A DNA stretch of 64,000 nt, taken from NCBI GenBank assembly GCA_951804985.1, contig OX638130.1, forward strand, positions 129,035,593 through 129,099,592, given 5' to 3'. Every line of letters starts with the position of its first letter. The first letter of the stretch is position 1. Made by a program: the position numbers and the translations under genes. The stretch is from Dryomyza anilis (taxonomy: Eukaryota > Arthropoda > Insecta > Diptera > Dryomyzidae). Positions 57,901-64,000 of this stretch are shown here, piece by piece. The notes under the pieces are model-generated. The model worked only from the letters and a program-made list of their open reading frames with translations. It was not told the origin of the DNA and ran no database searches.

Positions 57901-59476
57901 ACGAAAAGTGAAAGTTTGCTTGTTGCGCTCTTTCATGTGTAATGATAATGGAGCGGTGAAACGCAAAACCCTCTTGTGAGTAGTAATATCTCTACTCACA
58001 AAATGCGAATCTCTTATGAGTTGTGAGTTTGCCGTATATTTTCTGGCTACTCACTCATGAGGTGAGTAGCAACGAGAAAAAAATATTTTGCAAAACTCAA
58101 GAGTTTGAGTGAGCGTGAGTGAGGATTTCCGAACTCTGTGAGTGACACATTTCGTCAGGTTTTCACTCACATACGTAATAAAATTGTATGATGTATATAT
58201 TACGTATTGGTTCGTCAAGCTTTACGCCAAATTCGTCCGCCGTTGCGTAGTCTCTCAATGTTCTCAAATTGTTTACGTTTTTTTGATAATTTGTGTTTAT
58301 TTATAATTACCGCGGCTGTAATTAAAAAAATAATAATTGCCACGGTACTTTAAATGGACGGCAAATGACGAAATGAAGGAACATTTATGCAGAGGGGTTT
58401 CATTCCAAACCTATTAAATATATCGCACGTTGTAGTATTCGGTCCAGGAACTGCATAGAAGATTTTAAGGCCCTGCCTAAATGTGCGAATATTTTGGATT
58501 CAATAATTTTTAATATATCACAAATATTTCTATGGGTTGAATAGTAAGAAAATAGACCAATGTAATTATAAAATAAGTGAATGGCTAATAATAAAAATAA
58601 TAATGAAAATTAACATAAAGTATACAAATATTTAGAAAATAATTAGAGGCATAAAACAATCTAAAACAAGAATAGATTTAGAACATTTTAGAATTAAGAA
58701 CCTAAAATTCAAAACACGTTGTTATTTTTTAAATCAAACCCTAGCTTATTGTTATTTTTTCATCTAGATATCAAAGGTATATACGATGCTGCAGGTGTAT
58801 TTCGGAAAAAGTTATATATGTATCGTTGTTGAAGAGTGTACACAAAATATAATTTTTTACTATTAAAAATAGTCAATAGAAAAAATTATTATTTTAATCG
58901 GAAAATACCCTTAAATACTAGAAAATACCATGACATTGCCATTAAGTTTATATGAAAAGATTTATTTTTTGTATTCTATTAAATCAATAATTGTCCTATT
59001 GCCCAATTGTAATGGGACCAATTTGAGGGATTTTTTTTTGTTCGTAGTGGTTAAATACGGAGGGACTACCCACTAGCAGAAAAAAAATTATACCGGGACT
59101 TATCGTTAAACATAAACCTTGTTTAACTTTAATTTGAAATAAATTATTGATCGCACTTACTTGTAAAGACTTAGATCATTGAGACCTATCGGTGAATAAG
59201 TCTTTACAGCTTTTTTTTCGGGTTTCAAAATCGATCGCGCCCAAAGCAATAGTAACACAAATAACACCGGTAGCAATATCTCGATTACGAGTTGAAATTT
59301 GTGGTTCCATTGTAGAATCCAATTTTTCCATAGTAATATCTTGAATTTATCCCAATTAGAAACTTTTTTAACCATCTCTTTAGCAGTCTCCCTTTTTATT
59401 TTCTTCAGAGAGTACAAAGAGTCTTCTGGTGTTAATGGCGACAACATCGGGTATGTGGAAATGTAATATAGCAGAT
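37828..59476 (-). CDS. ABCA3-like: ABCA3-like phospholipid-transporting full ABC transporter, 13 exons
   Basis: A full-length ABCA half-repeat protein (TMD1-NBD1-TMD2-NBD2) that by family knowledge moves phospholipids across membranes using ATP. Exons on the minus strand: 59476-59161, 47599-47020, 42844-41414, 41354-41030, 40974-40443, 40385-40039, 39982-39857, 39803-39579, 39343-39193, 39133-38966, 38916-38257, 38189-38085, 38020-37828. Every junction is GT-AG and in phase; one donor (AAG|GTTCGA, 47020) is weak. From ATG 59447 the product is 1709 residues; starting at Met25 (MVKKVSNWDKF) it is 1685 and fits the family start better. NBD1: Walker A GHNGAGKTT (about 572-580), CPQ (617), LSGGM (671), CDEP (695), H-loop His727. 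NBD2: GINGAGKTT (1399-1407), YSGGN (1498), LDEP (1522), His1555. Large extracellular loops follow the first helix of each TMD. All key residues are intact. The reading frame is open upstream of 59447 to an acceptor at 59477, so an upstream 5'UTR exon lies beyond; its promoter is not identified. Confidence 0.94.
38085..38189 (-). CDS. ABCA3-like: ABCA exon 12
   Basis: 105 nt, SNEANDGERKSVQVSQPEI... to FPESNLA; the post-NBD2 regulatory region. Acceptor GATATAG, donor TTGGC|GTAAGT. Confidence 0.92.
38257..38916 (-). CDS. ABCA3-like: ABCA exon 11 (NBD2 core)
   Basis: 660 nt with Walker A GINGAGKTT, CPQFDAL, YSGGNKRKL signature, VIYLDEPTTGMDP and SHSMEECEAL. All catalytic residues kept. Donor GAAAG|GTAAGT. 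Confidence 0.97.
38966..39133 (-). CDS. ABCA3-like: ABCA exon 10 (linker into NBD2)
   Basis: 168 nt. EKQRIIEMTKNDIAEQNLVL then RVTKYYHKFRAVNQISL, the A-loop region of NBD2. Followed by a 49-nt intron, the shortest in the gene. Confidence 0.93.
39193..39343 (-). CDS. ABCA3-like: ABCA exon 9
   Basis: 151 nt. YFSWKKPGVSPELVYM and the last TMD2 helix, ending in a lysine run coded by ten A directly before AC|GTAAGG. The A-run is a replication-slippage risk for the reading frame. Confidence 0.92.
39579..39803 (-). CDS. ABCA3-like: ABCA exon 8
   Basis: 225 nt. Two TM segments (GLVVFTFVSVLSS and WIFLIFPHFCLASCITKLF) and a Cys-rich loop (ICSKDS, CEMVPECC). Donor TGTA|GTGAGT, phase 1. The following 235-nt intron carries a dispersed TTTAATAGTA repeat. 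Confidence 0.93.
39857..39982 (-). CDS. ABCA3-like: ABCA exon 7
   Basis: 126 nt. RFFLILIIFGFAVLPYTY, then YWFTEPTNGFVRIALLN: TM helices of TMD2. Donor ATGG|GTAAGT, phase 1. Confidence 0.93.
40039..40385 (-). CDS. ABCA3-like: ABCA exon 6 (TMD2 helices)
   Basis: Starts ALIEPGAEIVITNSPLP, includes LFLIRERESRPKLLQFVSG (conserved cytosolic loop) and two TM segments. Ends ATAG|GTTTGT. A second GT (GTAAAT, 40020) would break the frame. Confidence 0.92.
40443..40974 (-). CDS. ABCA3-like: ABCA exon 5 (TMD2 start and second extracellular domain)
   Basis: Begins SDRMFSENTRM after TATATACAG. Carries the first TMD2 helix (ILFIFQNVFAIYSVLNVL) and the second extracellular loop, ending ...LVHNAMAK. Donor CTAA|GTATGT, phase 2. 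The following 57-nt intron is stopless. Confidence 0.93.
41030..41354 (-). CDS. ABCA3-like: ABCA exon 4 (NBD1 C-terminal part)
   Basis: Follows a 59-nt intron ending in a 14-T run and AAG. Contains the conserved post-NBD stretch LHLGGYGISITSIEEVFMKV, then an acidic linker. Donor CATT|GTAGGT, phase 1. Confidence 0.94.
41414..42844 (-). CDS. ABCA3-like: ABCA exon 3 (TMD1 helices and NBD1)
   Basis: 1431 nt, phase 0 at both ends, starting FVTYEKEMQLKEVMKIMGL. Encodes five TM segments, an acidic linker (DADADAFEEE) and almost all of NBD1. Its acceptor TATTTCAG is directly abutted by a (TA)n run. Confidence 0.96.
42848..42941. repeat. (TA)n microsatellite abutting a splice acceptor
   Basis: About 46 perfect AT dinucleotides, immediately upstream (minus strand) of the TTTCAG acceptor of ABCA exon 3. 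It occupies the place of the polypyrimidine tract and probably the branch point. Confidence 0.97.
42945..43160. repeat. TTCATAAA/TTTATGAA dyad-rich repeat
   Basis: Words such as 'atgatgaatttattcataa', 'attatgaat', 'attcatcatatga' and 'ttcataacatttatgaa' recur in both orientations, giving a self-folding AT-rich stretch in ABCA intron 2. Confidence 0.6.
43732..45550. mobile_element. hAT-like element, non-autonomous
   Basis: Left end CACTGGTTCCCAACC, right end (complement) CAGTGGTTTCCAACC, with following 'gggtcg' blocks in both arms. TIRs of this wording are typical of hAT elements. The flanking octamers (atatatat / gtgtatgg) agree at only four places, so the target duplication is not demonstrated. 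No transposase frame inside. Confidence 0.6.
44595..45055. repeat. CGATATCG palindromic repeat
   Basis: TCGATATCGTTACGAG (44630-44645) and its exact complement CTCGTAACGATATCGA (about 44690-44705) flank 45 bp. More GATATCG/CGATATC words follow to 45.0 kb. It sits inside the hAT-like element. Related words occur at 50.85-51.1 kb. Confidence 0.65.
45704..45959. mobile_element. 256-bp MITE with GCAACTGATAAAGGGTAT ends
   Basis: The left terminus GCAACTGATAAAGGGTAT and the right terminus, which is its complement (ATACCCTTTATCAGTTGC), extend to 'atatgcattg' in both arms. The middle matches 23.96-24.01 kb. No coding capacity. Confidence 0.8.
45975..46270. repeat. TTCGTAAA/TTTACGAA dyad repeat, downstream of exon 2
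   Basis: Starts 'tttattttaacaaagtattc' and contains about 15 TTCGTA/TACGAA words in both orientations. Close kin of the 47.64-47.96 kb repeat; the start also matches 48.24-48.30 kb. Confidence 0.75.
46271..47007. other. Intron DNA between repeat and exon 2
   Basis: No element recognised. Contains a tandem 'aaaaaggcct' duplication at about 46355-46375. Confidence 0.4.
47020..47599 (-). CDS. ABCA3-like: ABCA exon 2 (first extracellular domain)
   Basis: 580 nt between CTTGCATAG and AAG|GTTCGA. Encodes the first large extracellular loop (KKFSYSIRFPSELRT, PGPRNDEDEDGGTP, GYLREGF) and the start of the next TM helix (MVWILSMTLPLFINLSYLYP). Lone exon between two giant introns; the donor departs from GTRAGT. 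Confidence 0.93.
47640..47965. repeat. TTCGTAAA/TTTACGAA dyad repeat, upstream of exon 2
   Basis: Dense TTCGTA/TACGAA/TTCGTAAA words in both orientations, ending 40 nt before the exon 2 acceptor. It can pair with the 45.98-46.27 kb copy on the other side of exon 2. Confidence 0.75.
48240..48296. repeat. Truncated TTCGTAAA repeat
   Basis: 'tttaacaagatattcgtgta' + 'ttttatgaaagattcg' matches the start of the 45.98-kb copy, then breaks off where the CCGT-rich element begins, suggesting the latter inserted into it. Confidence 0.6.
48297..48545. repeat. CCGT/ACGG-rich element, copy 3
   Basis: 'ggatccgttgacacttgaat' + 'gaaaacggaaaa' is the complement-type match of 29.64-29.68 kb. Many CCGTTT/AAACGG words. 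Confidence 0.7.
48546..49300. other. Intron spacer
   Basis: No gene. A GC-richer patch at 48.71-48.93 kb (gcccaaaacgcctcctcaa-like text) has no recognised identity. Confidence 0.35.
49340..49845. repeat. CACCACACTAAAACT minisatellite
   Basis: About 33 copies of a 15-17 bp unit CACCACACTAAAATT/CT. Mostly clean with small variants; complementary to the 24.28-24.44 kb array. Confidence 0.95.
49846..49995. repeat. GGGAAGAATTCTACC minisatellite
   Basis: About nine degenerate 14-17 bp units (ggaaagaattctaccg, gggatgaattctacag). Similar wording recurs at 53.21-53.27 kb. Confidence 0.8.
50320..50702. repeat. CCGTATACGG palindrome-rich element, copy 4
   Basis: The most complete copy: multiple CCGTATACGG, 'cggaatctgattccg' hairpin, and the terminal 'ggtacgttttgtttcttgg' + 'gat'. 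Inverted relative to copy 1. Confidence 0.8.
50703..51730. other. Intron spacer with CGATA-rich patch
   Basis: 50.84-51.07 kb has recurrent CGATA/TATCG words in both orientations, kin of the 44.6-45.0 kb repeat. A 90-codon plus frame (51249-51521) has no domain. Otherwise empty. Confidence 0.4.
51735..52450 (-). pseudogene. Degenerate Tc1-like transposase
   Basis: The minus strand starts MPPGSKFTDIE, then (across several frames and stops) IALKEGKYKY, KWRGGPRRKL, CRKIVRKSSNSALSC, DSLESN, LQADWS, LDGYNEYWLDF-like text and FQQDNARFT. Order and wording are those of Tc1 transposase: HTH region, GRPRKL-type linker, first catalytic region and the FQQDNA block with the second Asp. Many stops, frameshifts and a missing end show it is dead. 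Inverted termini not found. Confidence 0.75.
52451..53060. repeat. Intron repeat ending in CCCATGTGACCTAAC block
   Basis: From about 52.74 kb: 'gatgaaatttggtctcaat', 'aaatcggtcaacggag', 'ttttcgactataaaattc' and 'cccatgtgacctaacttt'. The last block is shared with 37.35, 45.59 and (reversed) 59.89 kb. 52.45-52.73 kb is unremarkable. Confidence 0.55.
53061..53520. other. Intron spacer
   Basis: Contains 'gaattctccttccccgg'-type text related to the 49.85-kb minisatellite. Nothing else seen. Confidence 0.35.
53522..53704 (-). CDS. Candidate intronic small gene, 60 residues
   Basis: The first ATG after the TATA/initiator promoter (about 140 nt downstream) opens 60 codons: MHGYKLRSTELSARRIST start, a middle NINLLDLHIGIIG, a basic stretch REHVRSYRRRF, and AWTKSALSVL end. 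No signal peptide, membrane span or known domain; net positive charge. The opposite strand is also open (53496-53711), so coding is not proven. It lies in ABCA intron 1 on the same strand. Confidence 0.4.
   Translation of the reverse strand: MHGYKLRSTELSARRISTSVSNALNINLLDLHIGIIGREHVRSYRRRFAGAWTKSALSVL
53844..53878 (-). promoter_or_regulatory. TATA box + initiator core promoter
   Basis: On the minus strand TATAAAAGGC (53878-53869) is followed, with the initiator TCATTC starting 31 nt after the first T of TATA, by 'cacgcaaaacactcaacag'. TCATTC fits the fly TCAKTY initiator and the spacing is textbook. This is the best core promoter in the window. Confidence 0.6.
53985..54565. other. Intron spacer
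   Basis: 54.43-54.56 kb has repeated AGTTTAAAC/GTTTAAAC-type words; nothing else recognised. Confidence 0.35.
54570..55185. repeat. CTCATAAAAGTATCTCATTT repeat, copy B, uninterrupted
   Basis: Continuous version of the repeat at 31.85-34.1 kb: 'aattggagtcataaagga' runs straight into 'atttttgagtgtttt', and 'aaattgatatac' runs on to 'gacaaacctacatat' without the 608-bp MITE. It therefore serves as the empty site for both insertions. Confidence 0.8.
55258..55585. repeat. About 115-bp tandem repeat, 2.8 copies
   Basis: Units start near 55259, 55372 and 55489, each with 'ctaccca', 'tttttgggctc', 'tcaaatat', 'atgagggtttt', 'gctcata' and 'atgggg'. Moderately diverged. Confidence 0.75.
55650..56545 (-). 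pseudogene. Degenerate non-LTR retrotransposon (jockey/R1-like) 3' half
   Basis: On the minus strand, scattered frames spell a reverse-transcriptase thumb (NVPLFNDVKYLGLTVD, 56.5 kb), the connecting text WGLSPSKTLWIYTAIIRPM (56.35 kb) and an RNase H domain: FSDGSKTRS (first Asp), then IFQAEVYAILMAMDLI (Glu) and a SDN*AAL remnant of the next Asp block (55.94 kb). Stops and frameshifts throughout. RNase H after RT is typical of the I/R1/jockey-side lineages. Dead copy, antisense to nothing; it lies in ABCA intron 1. Confidence 0.75.
56550..57895. other. Intron spacer
   Basis: No element or gene recognised. Small frames at 56546-56770 (+) and 57678-57890 (-) have no supporting features. Confidence 0.45.
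57900..58175. repeat. GTGAGT/ACTCAC dyad-rich repeat
   Basis: 'cttgtgagtagtaatatctc' + 'tactcacaaaa' forms a hairpin, and GTGAGT/ACTCAC/GAGTGAG words recur about 15 times in both orientations up to 'tttcactcac' at 58.17 kb. Confidence 0.7.
58176..59154. other. Intron spacer with reversed TTTAATAGTA repeat
   Basis: 58.845-59.01 kb is a reversed copy of the dispersed repeat seen at 20.5 and 39.45 kb ('actattaaaaatagtcaat'). The rest is unremarkable. Confidence 0.45.
59161..59476 (-). CDS. ABCA3-like: ABCA exon 1 (first coding exon seen)
   Basis: Preceded by a strong acceptor (CTTTTTTTTGTAG at 59489-59477), so probably not the first transcribed exon. ATGs at 59447 and 59375 are in frame; the second, just before VSNWDKFKILLWKNW, is the conserved family start. 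Encodes the N-terminal re-entrant/first TM helix (LVIEILLPVLFVLLLLWA). Donor TACAA|GTAAGTG, phase 2. Confidence 0.92.
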
Positions 59477-59480
59477 CTAC

Positions 59481-59880
59481 AAAAAAAAGGTAAAATCACA
59501 GAACGTGAGCTATGCACCATAATTCGCAACAAAACTTACCAAACCATACTAAAACTCAAAGCAGACAAAATTTTATGTATTGTATGTGGCAAAAATTATG
59601 CGAATTTGTCACTTCAGAAATCTTTGTCAATAAAAATGATTATTTCGTTTTTCACATTCCCAATATTTGAATTAAGTCTGACATAAGTGGCAGGGAAAAC
59701 TGACTCTATGAACTGAATGAAATAGTTAAGCATTCACAACAGGCTAAAGTATTACTACCCGGCCGTAAAGTCAGGCCTGAAAACTCTTGCTCATTTCTGA
59801 AAATTCACTTAATATGTTCATTACGATTTCCATGCAAATTTAGGTGTCAAACACTGCAGCACTTTACAAAAAACAAGTAA
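59481..59880. other. Upstream flank of ABCA exon 1
   Basis: The acceptor tract of exon 1 is at its left edge. No promoter or upstream exon recognised. Confidence 0.4.
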
Positions 59881-59981
59881 GAAGGTTAGGTCACATGGGA
59901 AACTTTAAAGTTGGAAAATTATAATTGTTGGTATGATGAAGTTAGTAAAAATTATGAAATTTATATTCGGTCTAAGCCGAC
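59881..59981 (-). repeat. GTCGGCTTAGACCGAC-family repeat end
   Basis: On the minus strand: 'aagtcggcttagaccgaa', 'aacttcatcataccaac', 'cccatgtgacctaaccttc', matching 37.27-37.38 kb. It abuts the heptanucleotide array. Confidence 0.75.
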
Positions 59982-62665
59982 TTATATTTTATATTTTATA
60001 TTTTATATTTTATATTTTATATTTTATATTTTATATTTTATATTTTATATTTTATATTTTATATTTTATATTTTATATTTTATATTTTATATTTTATATT
60101 TTATATTTTATATTTTATATTTTATATTTTATATTTTATATTTTATATTTTATATTTTATATTTTATATTTTATATTTTATATTTTATATTTTATATTTT
60201 ATATTTTATATTTTATATTTTATATTTTATATTTTATATTTTATATTTTATATTTTATATTTTATATTTTATATTTTATATTTTATATTTTATATTTTAT
60301 ATTTTATATTTTATATTTTATATTTTATATTTTATATTTTATATTTTATATTTTATATTTTATATTTTATATTTTATATTTTATATTTTATATTTTATAT
60401 TTTATATTTTATATTTTATATTTTATATTTTATATTTTATATTTTATATTTTATATTTTATATTTTATATTTTATATTTTATATTTTATATTTTATATTT
60501 TATATTTTATATTTTATATTTTATATTTTATATTTTATATTTTATATTTTATATTTTATATTTTATATTTTATATTTTATATTTTATATTTTATATTTTA
60601 TATTTTATATTTTATATTTTATATTTTATATTTTATATTTTATATTTTATATTTTATATTTTATATTTTATATTTTATATTTTATATTTTATATTTTATA
60701 TTTTATATTTTATATTTTATATTTTATATTTTATATTTTATATTTTATATTTTATATTTTATATTTTATATTTTATATTTTATATTTTATATTTTATATT
60801 TTATATTTTATATTTTATATTTTATATTTTATATTTTATATTTTATATTTTATATTTTATATTTTATATTTTATATTTTATATTTTATATTTTATATTTT
60901 ATATTTTATATTTTATATTTTATATTTTATATTTTATATTTTATATTTTATATTTTATATTTTATATTTTATATTTTATATTTTATATTTTATATTTTAT
61001 ATTTTATATTTTATATTTTATATTTTATATTTTATATTTTATATTTTATATTTTATATTTTATATTTTATATTTTATATTTTATATTTTATATTTTATAT
61101 TTTATATTTTATATTTTATATTTTATATTTTATATTTTATATTTTATATTTTATATTTTATATTTTATATTTTATATTTTATATTTTATATTTTATATTT
61201 TATATTTTATATTTTATATTTTATATTTTATATTTTATATTTTATATTTTATATTTTATATTTTATATTTTATATTTTATATTTTATATTTTATATTTTA
61301 TATTTTATATTTTATATTTTATATTTTATATTTTATATTTTATATTTTATATTTTATATTTTATATTTTATATTTTATATTTTATATTTTATATTTTATA
61401 TTTTATATTTTATATTTTATATTTTATATTTTATATTTTATATTTTATATTTTATATTTTATATTTTATATTTTATATTTTATATTTTATATTTTATATT
61501 TTATATTTTATATTTTATATTTTATATTTTATATTTTATATTTTATATTTTATATTTTATATTTTATATTTTATATTTTATATTTTATATTTTATATTTT
61601 ATATTTTATATTTTATATTTTATATTTTATATTTTATATTTTATATTTTATATTTTATATTTTATATTTTATATTTTATATTTTATATTTTATATTTTAT
61701 ATTTTATATTTTATATTTTATATTTTATATTTTATATTTTATATTTTATATTTTATATTTTATATTTTATATTTTATATTTTATATTTTATATTTTATAT
61801 TTTATATTTTATATTTTATATTTTATATTTTATATTTTATATTTTATATTTTATATTTTATATTTTATATTTTATATTTTATATTTTATATTTTATATTT
61901 TATATTTTATATTTTATATTTTATATTTTATATTTTATATTTTATATTTTATATTTTATATTTTATATTTTATATTTTATATTTTATATTTTATATTTTA
62001 TATTTTATATTTTATATTTTATATTTTATATTTTATATTTTATATTTTATATTTTATATTTTATATTTTATATTTTATATTTTATATTTTATATTTTATA
62101 TTTTATATTTTATATTTTATATTTTATATTTTATATTTTATATTTTATATTTTATATTTTATATTTTATATTTTATATTTTATATTTTATATTTTATATT
62201 TTATATTTTATATTTTATATTTTATATTTTATATTTTATATTTTATATTTTATATTTTATATTTTATATTTTATATTTTATATTTTATATTTTATATTTT
62301 ATATTTTATATTTTATATTTTATATTTTATATTTTATATTTTATATTTTATATTTTATATTTTATATTTTATATTTTATATTTTATATTTTATATTTTAT
62401 ATTTTATATTTTATATTTTATATTTTATATTTTATATTTTATATTTTATATTTTATATTTTATATTTTATATTTTATATTTTATATTTTATATTTTATAT
62501 TTTATATTTTATATTTTATATTTTATATTTTATATTTTATATTTTATATTTTATATTTTATATTTTATATTTTATATTTTATATTTTATATTTTATATTT
62601 TATATTTTATATTTTATATTTTATATTTTATATTTTATATTTTATATTTTATATTTTATATTTTA
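59982..62665. repeat. Perfect (ATATTTT)n heptanucleotide array, about 383 copies
   Basis: About 2.68 kb of a 7-bp unit with no visible variant until 'ttttatgttttatattatt' at the right edge. Because the unit is 7 bases and stop-free in one strand, it creates a false 900-codon frame of YILYFIF repeats. Confidence 0.97.
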
Positions 62666-64000
62666 TGTTTTATATTATTATGATATTATATTCTAATGTA
62701 AAATTAAAGCCAGCAGTAATTTCTTTGTAATTTGAATTTTTATTGTACTTCAATTTATTTTATATTTCATATAGTTACTTTTAATTATAATTCAATAATT
62801 TAACTCACATTTCTTAAAACATATTATGTGTTTTAGAGACTTTTTCTTATTCTTCACTCACTTTCTATTATTTTACGTTTGTTCTTTCTTTACAATTAAA
62901 TTTATTTAAATTTTAAGCTAATTCATTTTTTCTAATTAAATATTTTGGTTTTAACATGTTTTACTGTTTTCCTGTTAACACAATATTAATGTTTTCATAT
63001 GTCTAATACAACATTGCATCATGTATATTGTGAGAATTTTCATTTTTGGAAATTATACTTAAAATTATTTTCTTTTTTTTCAGTAGCTTGCTGCACATTT
63101 CTTCATTTGCCACTACTTGTCAACTTTCACTTTTTAAATAAGGATATATTTTATATGTTTATAAGATTATTTAACAACAATTTATATATATAAATATTTT
63201 TAAATTTTTTTATAAATTCCTTAATTTAACTTTTTGTGTTGCATAATTTAACTGCTGCGCATGGTATTCTGAATTTTGTGATTTCTTGCCATCGTCTTTG
63301 ACGTCAGAAATATACATTAAAATATTTTGATGTTGTGAATATTTAAACTCTGTATAGCTTAAACAATAAATGTGTCTTAGAATTAGTAAAGTATCTCATT
63401 TTGAAGTTGCAGATTATTGGCTACTTTTACTTAGAATGATTTTGCAGTTTTTTTTATGAATGTTTTTTTCTTTATTTTGGCATTTATTTTATTTATATTT
63501 AATAAGTTTTGTGTTATTGCAAATATTTTATTATGTTATTTTTAGTATAATAAAATACTTGAGTTGTTAACAAAAATAACGGTGGTTGGTTTCATTTAAG
63601 TTTTATGCGATTTATGTAGTGTTTTTGTGTGAGAGGTTTATAAGCTTTTTATGTTAATAATTTTGATAAGACTGCTTTGACTGGATTTCAAATATATTAA
63701 AATTGTGGTATATAGATTTTTGAACATTTCTTTATGTTGTGCGTCTTCTAATAAAACAAAAATTAGATCTTTGAAGTTCTAGATTTCAAATTTAACAAGG
63801 AATATGCTTAATTTTTATTATAATATTAATTTTAATTCGGCTATTCTTTAATTCCTTTTTAAAGTAATACAGTTTTAAAATGTGTTTTAAATTTGAATTA
63901 GTACTATTTTGATTACAAAACAATTTGTCTCGATTAGTGTTTTGATGTTGCTGCTAATTCTTTAAGAGTTTGGCTGATTTTAAGTTATTTTCTAGAAATA
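62666..64000. other. AT-rich flank, no firm gene
   Basis: Very AT-rich. The only coding-like patch is the minus-strand stretch at 63.21-63.35 kb listed separately. Confidence 0.4.
63210..63349 (-). CDS. Possible terminal exon, unknown
   Basis: After an acceptor-like TTAAGCTATACAG the minus strand is open for 45 codons, ending TAA at 63212-63210: ...MYISDVKDDGKKSQNSEYH then AQQLNYATQKVKLRNL. Hydrophilic, coding-like composition that stands out from the flanks. Too short to identify; same strand as the ABCA gene and 3.7 kb upstream of its first seen exon. Confidence 0.25.

Noticed and set aside
59911..62730. Open frames over 900 codons of YILYFIF repeats
   Set aside because: They arise solely because a 7-bp stop-free unit cycles through 21 nt; there is no protein.
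1..64000. CRISPR array, tRNA, rRNA, bacterial operons
   Set aside because: Tandem repeats lack unique spacers of CRISPR type; no tRNA A/B box pair or rRNA-like text was noticed; the genome is eukaryotic.

Overview
The window looks like nuclear DNA of a higher (cyclorrhaphan) fly. It is strongly AT-rich, carries one multi-exon gene with short canonical GT-AG introns and two very long ones, and is crowded with dipteran-style transposon relics: mini-me/DINE-like repeats with (GACA)n tracts, a Helitron 3' end, a Tc1-like transposase remnant, two non-LTR retrotransposon remnants and many foldback repeats. A tephritid-like fly is a reasonable guess from the transposon flavour, but the sequence alone does not fix the genus.

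The one firmly supported gene is on the minus strand, about 59.48 kb down to 37.83 kb. It is a full-transporter ABCA-family gene (ABCA3-like, the Drosophila CG1718 type). I resolved 13 coding exons whose splice phases all agree. They give 5130 coding bases including the stop: 1709 residues from the first ATG, or 1685 from a second ATG that fits the family better. Both nucleotide-binding domains keep their Walker A, Q-loop, signature, Walker B and H-loop motifs. Exon 1 is separated from exon 2 by an 11.56-kb intron and exon 2 from exon 3 by a 4.18-kb intron. The other ten introns are about 49 to 235 bases.

Left part (1-37 kb): a perfect (TTTAA)524 array (0.84-3.46 kb); a mini-me-like element (about 4.9-5.5 kb); a splice-signal-dense minus-strand region that may be an undescribed non-coding transcript (7.7-10.74 kb); a 2-kb minisatellite (13.4-15.4 kb); a foldback element with 480-bp arms holding a broken reverse-transcriptase piece (18.48-20.22 kb); a second foldback with about 480-bp arms (26.6-28.1 kb); two hidden coding-like islands (28.8-29.1 and 31.1-31.3 kb); and a repeat at 31.85-34.1 kb interrupted by two insertions, whose empty version sits at 54.57-55.2 kb.

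Right part (43-64 kb): the long ABCA introns hold a hAT-like element, a small MITE, palindrome-rich repeats on both sides of exon 2, a Helitron-like element with a CACCACACTAAAA minisatellite, a Tc1 relic, a jockey-like relic, and a small minus-strand ORF behind a well-spaced TATA + initiator promoter (53.5-53.9 kb). Upstream of exon 1 is a perfect 383-copy heptanucleotide array (59.98-62.67 kb) that seems to have grown from the end of a dispersed repeat.

No tRNA, rRNA, CRISPR array or bacterial-type operon was seen.
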